From assembly GCA_963766365.1 (NCBI GenBank), contig CAVXZK010000006.1, positions 588,434 to 652,433 of the forward strand: 64,000 bases of DNA, written 5' to 3'. How positions within the stretch are numbered: the first letter of the stretch is position 1; the number at the start of each line of letters is the position of its first letter. The position numbers were made by a program, and so were the translations under genes. Of the stretch, positions 24,561 to 32,538 are shown piece after piece. Source of the stretch: JALORV01 sp963766365 (GTDB lineage: Bacteria > Pseudomonadota > Gammaproteobacteria > Burkholderiales > Burkholderiaceae_F). The notes beneath the pieces were generated by a model. It saw only the letters and a list, made by a program, of their open reading frames with translations. It was not told where the DNA came from and searched no databases.

Positions 24561-27500
24561 GCCGCGGATGGTACCGGGCTCGCCGTGCGCTCGGTCTCGC
24601 GAGTCTTCACCAGCATGTAGATCGCAGGAATCACGACCAGCGTCAGAATCGTCGACGAGATCATGCCGCCCACCATCGGCGCCGCAATGCGCCGCATTAC
24701 TTCGCTGCCGGTGCCGTCGATCCACATGATCGGCACCAGCGCCGCGATCGTCGTCACCACGGTCATCACCTTCGGACGCACGCGCTCGACAGCGCCGGCC
24801 ATGACGGCATCTCCGAGCTCGGCCAGCGACGGACGACGCCCTTCGGCGCTGCAGCGCTCCTTCGTCTCCTCCCAGGCGTTGTTCAGGTAGACGATCATCA
24901 CGACGCCCGTTTCGGCAGCCACGCCGGCCAGCGCAATGAAGCCGACCGCCACCGCGACGCTCATGTTGTAGCCGAGCGCCCACAGGAACCAGATGCCGCC
25001 GACCAGCGAAAATGGTACCGACAGCATGACGATCAGGGTGTCACTCACACGCTTCAGGCTGAGAAACAGCAGCACGAAGATGATGGCGAGAGTCAGCGGC
25101 ACGACCAGCTGCAGCTTGTCGACGGCGCGATCGAGGTACTCGAACTGCCCGCTCCAGGTCACGTACATGCCCGGCGGAAAGTCGACGTTCTCGCGCACCG
25201 CCTGCTGCGCTTCCTTCACGTAGCTGCCGATATCCCGGTCGCGGATGTCCACATAGATATAGGCCGACAGCAGTGCGTTCTCGGTACGGATCACCGGTGG
25301 ACCCTGCGACACGCTGACGGCCGCCACCTGGCCGAGCGGCACCATGCGCGCCGGCCCGCCCATCTGGCTCTCGATCGGCACCAGCACTTCGCGCTCGATC
25401 GCCTGCGGATCGGAACGCGCGTCGCGCGGATAGCGCACGATGACGCCGAACCGCGCGCGGCCTTCGACCGTCGTCGTCAGCACCTCACCGCCCAGCGCGG
25501 TGGCCACCACGTCCTGCAGCTGTCCCACCGTGATGCCGAGCCGCGCCAGCGCTTCACGGTCGGGTTCGATATCGAGGTAGTAACCGCCGGTCAGGCGTTC
25601 GGCGTAGGCGCTCGAGGTACCCGGCACCTGCTTCACCGCCACCTCGATCTCGCGCGCAACGCGTTCCATTTCGGTGAGGTTCGAGCCGAACACCTTGATG
25701 CCGATCGGCGTGCGGATGCCCGTCGACAGCATATCGATGCGTGCGCGGATCGGCATCGTCCACGAGTTGGCCACGCCCGGGAACTGCAGCGCCTTGTCCA
25801 TCTCGGCGGTCAGCTTCTCTATCGTCATGCCGGGCCGCCATTCGCTTTCCGGCTTGAGGTTGATGACCGTCTCGAACATCTCGAGCGGCGCCGGGTCGGT
25901 GGCCGTGGCTGCGCGACCGGCCTTGCCGATCACCGAATGGACTTCCGGAAAGCTCTTGATGATCTTGTTCTGCAACTGGACCAGCTCGGTCGCCTTGGTC
26001 ACCGACATCCCGGGCAGTGACGTCGGCATGTAGAAGATCGTGCCTTCATTCAGCGTCGGCATGAATTCCGTGCCCAGCCGCGTGGTCGGCCACCAGGTGA
26101 TCAGCATCACGACGGCGGCCGCCACGACCGTTGGCCAGCGCCAGCGCACAACCCAGCGGATGATCGGCCGGTACGCGGCGATCAGCCAGCGGTTCAGCGG
26201 GTTCCTCGCCTCCGGCAGGATGCGGCCGCGAATCATGTACACCATCAGCATCGGCAGCAGGGTGACTGACAGCAGCGCCCCGCCCAACATCGCGAACGTC
26301 TTGGTGTAGGCCAGCGGCGCGAAGAGGCGCCCTTCCTGCGCCTCCAGCGTGAACACCGGCAGGAAGCTCACCGCGATGATCAGCAGCGAGAAGAACAACG
26401 GCGGACCGACCTCCTTACAGGCGTCGATGATGATCGCGCGTCGCATCGGCTCGCCGACGTCGGAGCCGCCGCGCCGTTCGAGCCGCTTGTGCGCGTTCTC
26501 TACCATGACGACACCGGCATCGATCATCTCGCCGATCGCGATCGCGATGCCGCCCAGGCTCATGATGTTCGAGTTGATCCCGAGCATGCGCATGCAGATG
26601 AACGAGAACAGCACGCCGAGCGGCAGCAGCGCGATGACGACAACCGAGCTGCGCAAGTGCATGAGGAACAGCGTGCACACCAGCGCAACGATGATCGACT
26701 CCTGCAGGAGCGTGTCGGTGAGCGTGTCGATCGCGCGCTCGATCAACTCCGAGCGGTCATAGACGGCGACGATCTCGACTCCCTCCGGCAGGCCGGGCTT
26801 GAGTTCCTCGATGCGCTGTTTGACGCCCTCGATCACTTTCAGCGCGTTCTCGCCGTGGCGTGCCACGACGATGCCGGACACGACCTCACCCTCGCCATTG
26901 AGCTCCGCGACGCCGCGGCGTTCGTCCGGTCCCAGTTCGACTCGCGCGACGTCGCGGATCCGCACCGGTGTGCCCTTGTCGGAGCGCAGCACCAGGTTCT
27001 CGATGTCCTCGACGCCACGCAGGTAGCCGCGACCGCGCACCATGTATTCGGTCTCGGCCATCTCGACAACGCGCCCGCCGACATCGCGGTTCGATGTCCT
27101 GATCACTTCGCTTACGCGCTCGAGCGGAATGCCATAGGAGCGCAGGCGCGCCGGATCGACGACGACCTGGTACTGCTGTACGTAGCCGCCGATCGACGCG
27201 ACCTCGGACACGCCAGGCGCCTTGGTCAGCTGGAACCGCAGGTACCAGTCCTGCAATGTGCGCAGTTCCGCCAGCGTGCGGTTCTTCGCCAGCACGACGT
27301 ACTGGTAGATCCAGCCGACGCCCGTCGCGTCGGGCCCGAGCTGCGGCGTGATTCCGGGCGGCAGGCGCTGGCTCGCGACGTTCAGGTACTCGAGCACGCG
27401 CGACCGCGCCCAGTAGAGATCGGTGCCATCGTCGAAGATGATGTAGACGAAGGAGGCGCCGAAGAACGAAAAGCCGCGCACGACCTTCGAATGCGGCACC

Positions 27501-27724
27501 GACAGCATCGCCGTCGTCAGCGGGTAGGTGACCTGGTCCTCCACCACCTGCGGCGCCTGGCCAGGGACCTCCGTGTAGACGATGACCTGTACGTCCGACA
27601 GATCGGGCAGTGCATCCAGCGGCGTGCGCAGCACCGCGATGATGCCGCCGAAAAGCAGGGCCAGCGTTGCCAGCCCGATCAGGAACGGATTACGCGCCGA
27701 CCATTCAATGAGCTTTTCAACCAT
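24557..27724 (-). CDS. cusA: Cu/Ag-type heavy metal RND efflux pump (CusA/HME family)
   Basis: The product is 1055 residues from ATG 27724, starting MVEKLIEWSARNPFLIGLATL, the standard HME N-terminus. Helix 4 has the single proton-relay Asp in GEMIDAGVVMVENAHKRLE, with the ENAHKRLE ending seen in Cu(I)/Ag(I) pumps rather than CzcA zinc pumps. The C-terminal half repeats the fold and ends after IPAIYMLVKTRETER. It should export Cu(I)/Ag(I) from periplasm and cytoplasm with the adaptor and channel encoded upstream. A hairpin lies in the 155-base gap after the adaptor gene. Confidence 0.94.
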   Translation of the reverse strand: MVEKLIEWSARNPFLIGLATLALLFGGIIAVLRTPLDALPDLSDVQVIVYTEVPGQAPQVVEDQVTYPLTTAMLSVPHSKVVRGFSFFGASFVYIIFDDGTDLYWARSRVLEYLNVASQRLPPGITPQLGPDATGVGWIYQYVVLAKNRTLAELRTLQDWYLRFQLTKAPGVSEVASIGGYVQQYQVVVDPARLRSYGIPLERVSEVIRTSNRDVGGRVVEMAETEYMVRGRGYLRGVEDIENLVLRSDKGTPVRIRDVARVELGPDERRGVAELNGEGEVVSGIVVARHGENALKVIEGVKQRIEELKPGLPEGVEIVAVYDRSELIERAIDTLTDTLLQESIIVALVCTLFLMHLRSSVVVIALLPLGVLFSFICMRMLGINSNIMSLGGIAIAIGEMIDAGVVMVENAHKRLERRGGSDVGEPMRRAIIIDACKEVGPPLFFSLLIIAVSFLPVFTLEAQEGRLFAPLAYTKTFAMLGGALLSVTLLPMLMVYMIRGRILPEARNPLNRWLIAAYRPIIRWVVRWRWPTVVAAAVVMLITWWPTTRLGTEFMPTLNEGTIFYMPTSLPGMSVTKATELVQLQNKIIKSFPEVHSVIGKAGRAATATDPAPLEMFETVINLKPESEWRPGMTIEKLTAEMDKALQFPGVANSWTMPIRARIDMLSTGIRTPIGIKVFGSNLTEMERVAREIEVAVKQVPGTSSAYAERLTGGYYLDIEPDREALARLGITVGQLQDVVATALGGEVLTTTVEGRARFGVIVRYPRDARSDPQAIEREVLVPIESQMGGPARMVPLGQVAAVSVSQGPPVIRTENALLSAYIYVDIRDRDIGSYVKEAQQAVRENVDFPPGMYVTWSGQFEYLDRAVDKLQLVVPLTLAIIFVLLFLSLKRVSDTLIVMLSVPFSLVGGIWFLWALGYNMSVAVAVGFIALAGVAAETGVVMIVYLNNAWEETKERCSAEGRRPSLAELGDAVMAGAVERVRPKVMTVVTTIAALVPIMWIDGTGSEVMRRIAAPMVGGMISSTILTLVVIPAIYMLVKTRETERTASPVPSAA

Positions 27725-27731
27725 GGGCTTC

Positions 27732-27776
27732 ACCCGAGGTGTACGCGATCCTTCGGATCGCACGTGCACCTCGGGT
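27732..27776 (-). repeat. Imperfect inverted repeat (hairpin) between cusB and cusA
   Basis: Outer arms ACCCGAGGTG and CACCTCGGGT are perfect (10 bp). An inner stem CGATCC/GGATCG closes a TTC loop. It lies 8 bases upstream of the cusA ATG in the transcript and could hide or expose the cusA ribosome site, or stabilise RNA ends. A second GC-rich inverted repeat lies near 27788-27821. Confidence 0.7.
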
Positions 27777-27879
27777 GCTCCAGTCAGCGCGCCGCCCTGC
27801 GGGCGGCCGGGCGTGCGGCGCGAATGCAACTACACGTAAAGTCGGTGGCATCGCGATGTCAGTGAATTTCATCGCTGCC

Positions 27880-29466
27880 TCAGCGCTTTTGCTCACTGGC
27901 CTTGGCCGGCCGCGCGGACTTCGTCGCAGTCGCGCCAGTCGCCGGTTCGATCTTGGTCACCACCCACTCGCCGGGCTTGCGTTCGACGAACTCGAAGCGG
28001 ATCGGGCTGCCGGGTTTGACAGTCTTTGCAATCGCGTCGTTGGCGGGGACGAACTCCATCGTCATCTTCGGCCACTTGAGCGATGGCACGGGGTCGTGCG
28101 TGATCGTCATCGTCGTGCCCTTCGCATCGACCTCGTCGAGCACACCGACCGCGGCGTGACCGACGCCTGCCGTGTTCGCACCCGCATTCATGCCACCGAG
28201 CGCCGCCTTCAGGTTGCTCTCGGCGTCGATGAGGAAGTTGGCGCGCGTGACCACCGATTCGCCGTCCTTCACGCCCGACAGCACTTCCACCATGCCGCCG
28301 GAGCGTGTTCCCAGCTTGACCTCACGCGGCTCGAAGCGGCCCTCGCCAAGCGCCACAAGAATCGTCTGGCGGGCACCACTGTCGATGACGGCCGAGTCCG
28401 GCACGACCAGCGCATCGCGTGCCGCGCCACCACTGATCAGCACGGTGCCATACATGCCCGGCTTGAGCTGACCGTCGGGGTTGGCCAGTTCGATACGAAC
28501 ACGGGCTGTCCGGGTTTCGGTGTTCAGTGTCGGATAGATGAAAGTCACCTGGCCAGGAAACGTGCGCTCCGGGTAGGCATCAACCTGCAATGACGCCTTG
28601 GCGCCGCGCTTCACCAGCGCCAGATCCTGCTCGAAGACATCGCCGATCAGCCACACCGTGCCGAGGTTGGCGATCTGGAACAGCGCTTCGCCCGGCATGA
28701 AGCGCATACCGGCCACCGGCGGATTCTTGACGATGACGCCTCCTGCCGGAGCCCCCAGCGTCAACGTGCGGCGCGGTTCGCCACTCTCACGCAGCCGCGC
28801 GATCTGCTGTTCGCTGATGTCCCAGTTGCGCAGCCGCTCGAGCGCCGCCTCGGCCAGCTGGCGCACACCCTGCTGCGCCTCGGTACCGGATGACGCCATG
28901 GCGCTTGTGGCGCGGTGCGCGATCAGGTACTCGCGCTGCGCCGACACCAGTTCCGGGCTGTAGACCTCGGCCAGCGGCTGGCCCCGGGCGACTGCCTGAC
29001 CCGTCGTGTTGACATGGAGTTTCTCGATCCAGCCCTCGAACTTGGGCGCGACCGTGTACTGGCCGCGCTCATCCACTTCGATCGTGCCCACTGCGCGCAC
29101 CTCGCGTGCGAGCGAGCGGCGCGCCACCATCTCGGTGCGCACACCAAGCGACTGGATGCGATCAGCGCTGATCTTGACGCCACTGCTCTGCTCTTCGCCT
29201 TCGTAGACGGGGATGTAGTCCATGCCCATCTGGTCCTTCTTTGGCACCTGAGAGGTGTCGGGCAGGCCCATCGGGTTGCGGTAGTAAAGGATCTTGCGTT
29301 CGCCCGGCGATGACGGCGCAGCCTGCTCGCTCGGCGCAGGTACCGCCGCCGTCGGCGCGGCCGCGCCGCCCGCCCCGCTCCCGCCACTGCGTCCGAGCAG
29401 GTAGCCGGCGCCAAGCGCAACGCCGAGCAGTACAAGAACAACGATCGTGCGCGCGACGGAGCTCAT
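27880..29466 (-). CDS. cusB: CusB-type RND adaptor with heavy-metal-binding domain and fused C-terminal CusF domain
   Basis: The product is 528 residues. An N-terminal anchor helix (VVLVLLGVALGAGYLLG) is followed by a heavy-metal-binding motif YYRNPMGLPDTSQVPKKDQM with MGMDYIPVYE, then the barrel-sandwich and helical hairpin of CusB. The last ~75 residues form a CusF-like domain (VGVLDEVDAKGTTMTITHDP, LKWPKMTMEF), keeping the Trp and two Met that bind Cu(I)/Ag(I) in CusF. The adaptor thus carries its own metallochaperone, besides a separate CusF-like gene at 31331. Its start overlaps the channel gene by four bases. Confidence 0.93.
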   Translation of the reverse strand: MSSVARTIVVLVLLGVALGAGYLLGRSGGSGAGGAAAPTAAVPAPSEQAAPSSPGERKILYYRNPMGLPDTSQVPKKDQMGMDYIPVYEGEEQSSGVKISADRIQSLGVRTEMVARRSLAREVRAVGTIEVDERGQYTVAPKFEGWIEKLHVNTTGQAVARGQPLAEVYSPELVSAQREYLIAHRATSAMASSGTEAQQGVRQLAEAALERLRNWDISEQQIARLRESGEPRRTLTLGAPAGGVIVKNPPVAGMRFMPGEALFQIANLGTVWLIGDVFEQDLALVKRGAKASLQVDAYPERTFPGQVTFIYPTLNTETRTARVRIELANPDGQLKPGMYGTVLISGGAARDALVVPDSAVIDSGARQTILVALGEGRFEPREVKLGTRSGGMVEVLSGVKDGESVVTRANFLIDAESNLKAALGGMNAGANTAGVGHAAVGVLDEVDAKGTTMTITHDPVPSLKWPKMTMEFVPANDAIAKTVKPGSPIRFEFVERKPGEWVVTKIEPATGATATKSARPAKASEQKR

Positions 29467-30743
29467 AGATCTTCTCCCACGATGCGCTCGATCTCGGCGA
29501 GCCGCACCTGCTGTTCAAGTTCAACCTTCAACAGGTCGAGCCGCGTGCGTCGCAGCTGCCGCTGCGCGTCGAGCAGCGTCGGGAAGTCGACTCGCCCAGT
29601 CTGGTAGCTCGCCAGCGCGGATTCGAACGTGAGCTGCACCTGCGGCAGCAGCGTCGAGCGGATGATCTCGCCCTGCTCGCGCAGCGCATCCAGCGAGGCC
29701 CAGTTCTGGCCCAGCTCGGACTGCAGTTGCGCCGCCGTTGCCTCGCGGCGAGCGGTGGCAGCCTCACTCATCGCCTGCGCCTCATTGACGTTGGCGCGGA
29801 TGATGTCGGTCTGCCAAGGGATGTTGACTTCGAGCATCAGCTCGTAGTCCGTGAGGCGCGTGCCCTTCTGGATCACCGCGGCGCCGACACCAAGGTCCGG
29901 GATGCGACTCTTGCGCATCAACTCCGCGCCGCGCTCGGCCGCCGCGATCTGCGCGGTGTTCATCGCCAGTGAAGGGCTGCGTTCACCGGCGGAGCGGGTC
30001 AGTGCGGCGAAGTCGAGCGCGCGTTCCGGCAGTGGCCGCAGCTCGCGTGGCTCCGCGAGCGGCGCATCCGCGGGCCGCGCCAGCACACCGTTCAGGCGCG
30101 CGGCGGCCTGGCGCCGTTCGGAGCCCAGCATGATGAGGTCGGTGCGCAGACTCGTGAGCTCGGTCTGCGCCTTGATCACATCCTGCTGCGGCGTGAGGCC
30201 GCTGCCATAGCGCGCGCGCGCGACCTGTTCCAGATCGGCCATCACCGCGCGCAGGCTTTCGGTCACGCGCTGCGCCTGCGCCGTGTACCAGTACTGGCTG
30301 TATGACACCTTGGCGCGCATGCGCGTTTCCGAGATCACGACGCTGCGCTTCGCACCCGCGACGTTCGCTTCGGCCTCGGCAATACCGCGGCGCAGTTCAC
30401 GCTTGTCGCCCAGCGGATACATCTGCCGAAGCGAGTACCGCGTACTGCCGGCGTTGGCAGGTGACAACGTCGGATCGCTGAAGGGAATGTCGCGCAGTTC
30501 CATTTGCACGACCGGATCCGGCAGAGCGCCGGCGCCGCGCAGGCGCTGCTGGGCGGCATCGGCTTCGAGCGACATCGCCCGCAGCTCCGGATTGCGCGCC
30601 TCGACGAAGGCGAGAACGCCCTTCAGGCTGGCGCCGAGCTCACTGTCTGCGGGCGCGCCAGGCGACTGGCCAAGGGATCCTGCGCCAACGCCGAACAATG
30701 CAAGCGCCAGGGAGAAACGCAACCACCAATGATGTCCGTGCAC
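29463..30743 (-). CDS. Outer membrane efflux channel of the copper system (TolC/CusC family)
   Basis: The product is 426 residues from a GTG at 30743, chosen because GGAGG lies five bases upstream and the following WWLRFSLALALFGVGAGSLGQ is a signal peptide. It has the TolC-type repeat of long Ala/Arg/Glu/Gln helices, such as ALVNEAQAMSEAATARREAT-like stretches and SLAMNTAQIAAAERGAELM. No lipobox Cys is present, unlike E. coli CusC. It is the first gene of the channel-adaptor-pump-dsbB string, with four-base overlaps or short gaps. Confidence 0.9.
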   Translation of the reverse strand: MHGHHWWLRFSLALALFGVGAGSLGQSPGAPADSELGASLKGVLAFVEARNPELRAMSLEADAAQQRLRGAGALPDPVVQMELRDIPFSDPTLSPANAGSTRYSLRQMYPLGDKRELRRGIAEAEANVAGAKRSVVISETRMRAKVSYSQYWYTAQAQRVTESLRAVMADLEQVARARYGSGLTPQQDVIKAQTELTSLRTDLIMLGSERRQAAARLNGVLARPADAPLAEPRELRPLPERALDFAALTRSAGERSPSLAMNTAQIAAAERGAELMRKSRIPDLGVGAAVIQKGTRLTDYELMLEVNIPWQTDIIRANVNEAQAMSEAATARREATAAQLQSELGQNWASLDALREQGEIIRSTLLPQVQLTFESALASYQTGRVDFPTLLDAQRQLRRTRLDLLKVELEQQVRLAEIERIVGEDL

Positions 30744-30827
30744 AACAACCTCCGGTCGAGACGTGGCGAGTGCGAAGAAGCACACGCCGTCAAGCGATGC
30801 GCACGTCGCGTGCGCATACCGGAAGGG

Positions 30828-31250
30828 CTAGAGCAGCAGTCTGGAGAGCCGCGCGTAAAGCGGCTCGGTGGGCGAGTCGTTTGCGGTCGCGTCGCCGCGC
30901 AACATGCTCCGCATTTGCGCAAGCGGCGCGCGGACCGGCGCCGCCACAAGAGGCAGGTCGGCCGTCGGCACATCCCCGGCGCGCGCCTGAACGCCGGGGT
31001 CTTCCTGTGGACAGTGGGTCGATGCTGTCTGCTGATCCGGCAGCACGCCAGAGCCGGCGTCGGCAACATGCTGCGGACACGGCAGATCGGCCACCGAAGC
31101 CTCGATCGGTGCGGGCGCCGTCGGCGTCTTGGCGATGCAAAGGCCCATGGCCGCGAGCGCGTTGCTGGTGACGAGTAGCAGCGCACACACGGCCGCCACT
31201 CCGCGCATGGGACGGCGCAAACGGTGCGCAGGGAAGCGTCGGCTCAACAT
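30828..31250 (-). CDS. Small exported Cys/His-containing protein in the copper cluster, unknown
   Basis: The product is 140 residues (a start at 31208 is also possible). A hydrophobic helix VAAVCALLLVTSNALAAMG acts as signal or anchor. The mature part has paired Cys/His groups (LPCPQH, THCPQED) that could bind metal, and a polar Ala/Pro-rich remainder ending LYARLSRLLL. It lies 84 bases upstream of the channel gene, in the same direction. Proteins of this size and place often precede cus-type operons, but I cannot name a family. Confidence 0.6.
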   Translation of the reverse strand: MLSRRFPAHRLRRPMRGVAAVCALLLVTSNALAAMGLCIAKTPTAPAPIEASVADLPCPQHVADAGSGVLPDQQTASTHCPQEDPGVQARAGDVPTADLPLVAAPVRAPLAQMRSMLRGDATANDSPTEPLYARLSRLLL

Positions 31251-31286
31251 GGTCGCGGCAGTATCGTCACGGCGGCCAGCTTACGC

Positions 31287-31300
31287 TTGACCCCGGTCAA
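31287..31300. promoter_or_regulatory. TTGACC/GGTCAA dyad upstream of the small copper-cluster gene
   Basis: TTGACC and GGTCAA flank a CC centre, 37-50 bases before the start at 31250. The position would suit a promoter -35 or a regulator site for the channel-adaptor-pump genes. No clear -10 is visible, so this is weak. Confidence 0.3.
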
Positions 31301-31330
31301 CGGCGTTCCGTGTAATAGGCCGCTAGGTGC

Positions 31331-31669
31331 CTACTTCACCGGCTCGATGCGGGTGATGACGAGGTTGTCGCCGGCCTGCTCCAGCGCGAACCTGACCTTG
31401 TCGCCCTCCTTCAACGGAGCGAGTTGCTTCGCATCCTTGACCGGGAACGCCATCGTCATCGGCGGCATGTTGAACGCCTTCAGCGGGCCGTGCGCCAGCG
31501 TGACCCTTTTCGTGTCCTTGTTGATGCGCTTGACCTGCCCCTCATAAACCTCGCTGCTCGTCGCCTTCGCCGTCGGCGCTCCGTGCGCATGCGGCGCGCT
31601 CATCTGCGCCTGCACCGGCAACACCAGCGCGATGCCGAGCACGGCAACAGGGAACCAGGCTGAACTCAT
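31331..31669 (-). CDS. cusF: CusF-like periplasmic copper/silver-binding protein
   Basis: The product is 112 residues. AAGGAG precedes the ATG at 31669 at good spacing. A signal peptide (FPVAVLGIALVLPVQAQ) and a His/Ala-rich linker (SAPHAHG) lead to the CusF barrel: VKRINKDTKRVTLAHGPLKAFNMPPMTMAF. His and the two Met of the Cu(I) site are present; the Trp of E. coli CusF is replaced by Phe in KAFNMPPMTM. It delivers metal to the CusB adaptor, and the same domain also occurs fused to CusB here. Confidence 0.9.
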   Translation of the reverse strand: MSSAWFPVAVLGIALVLPVQAQMSAPHAHGAPTAKATSSEVYEGQVKRINKDTKRVTLAHGPLKAFNMPPMTMAFPVKDAKQLAPLKEGDKVRFALEQAGDNLVITRIEPVK

Positions 31670-31740
31670 GTCGATCTCCTTGCGTTGAAACGGAACAGCG
31701 CGCAGTGTGCCGTCGCGGCTCGCGCGACTGACGATCTGCG

Positions 31741-32202
31741 TCAATTCATTCCTGCGGCGGCGCGCTTCTCGTGCACGGCCGGCGACCAGCGGCTCTTTAT
31801 GTAAGCCAGCGTCGCGACGATGTCGTCGTCGCTCATGGTTTTCCCGTAGGCCGGCATGTCCGACTGATAACCCCGCGGAGCGTGCTTGCCGATGCCGTAC
31901 TTCGTGACCTCGAACAGGACCTGATCGTCGTGGTGCCACGTATGACCGCTTTCGTCGTGCGGCGGCGCCGGCAGGCGGCCACGCACATCGCGGGTGGTCC
32001 AGTTGGGTTCTCCTTGCAGTTGCGCGCCATGGCACGGCGCGCAGTGCAACTGGTACAGCGGCTCTCCGCGTGCGACCAACGTGCGATCGGCGTGATTGAT
32101 CCGCACCAACTCCTGCGGCCGCAGCAGCCACGCCACAGTAGCGGCGGCCGCAGCGATCAGCGGAACAAGGAGCAGGAACAACAGCGATCTACGCAACGTC
32201 AT
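31741..32202 (-). CDS. Membrane-anchored c-type cytochrome
   Basis: The product is 153 residues from ATG 32202 (the frame is open 14 codons further). An N-terminal helix (SLLFLLLVPLIAAAAATVAWLL) anchors a single class I cytochrome c domain: heme motif CAPCH around residue 55, distal Met in SDMPAYG, then DDIVATLAYIKSRW. It heads the copper cluster on this strand, 71 bases before the CusF-like gene. It may carry electrons for copper oxidation or for oxidase assembly; that is inference. Confidence 0.9.
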   Translation of the reverse strand: MTLRRSLLFLLLVPLIAAAAATVAWLLRPQELVRINHADRTLVARGEPLYQLHCAPCHGAQLQGEPNWTTRDVRGRLPAPPHDESGHTWHHDDQVLFEVTKYGIGKHAPRGYQSDMPAYGKTMSDDDIVATLAYIKSRWSPAVHEKRAAAGMN

Positions 32203-32538
32203 CGGAAAGGGCAAGGTTAGGTCGACTCCAGCCGCGGCGATCATCGCTTCAACCTGGAGGCGCCGAGCACCAGAAAACTGCCCCTAAGTATGTCCGATCG
32301 CCGGAATTCATCCCGCCCGACCCCGAATTTCAGGCGCGGCACGCGTAATGAGCGGAGCGCACTGGCGACAGTGATGCTCATACCGTGAATAGGGCATCAA
32401 TCGTCCGCGAGCACGGTCGATTGGCTGCCGCCCCCGATTGAAAGAATTTCGCCATCTGACATGGATCGCCGCCGCGCGCGGACGGCCTTGGCGAAATTCG
32501 AACAGGGAGAGCGGCACCGTCCGGTGCCCAGAAGAAAA

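Noticed and set aside
32206..32220. CueR-like half-site GGCAAGG upstream of the cytochrome gene
   Set aside because: Only one half, lying within about 15 bases of the start codon, too close for a promoter of the MerR type.
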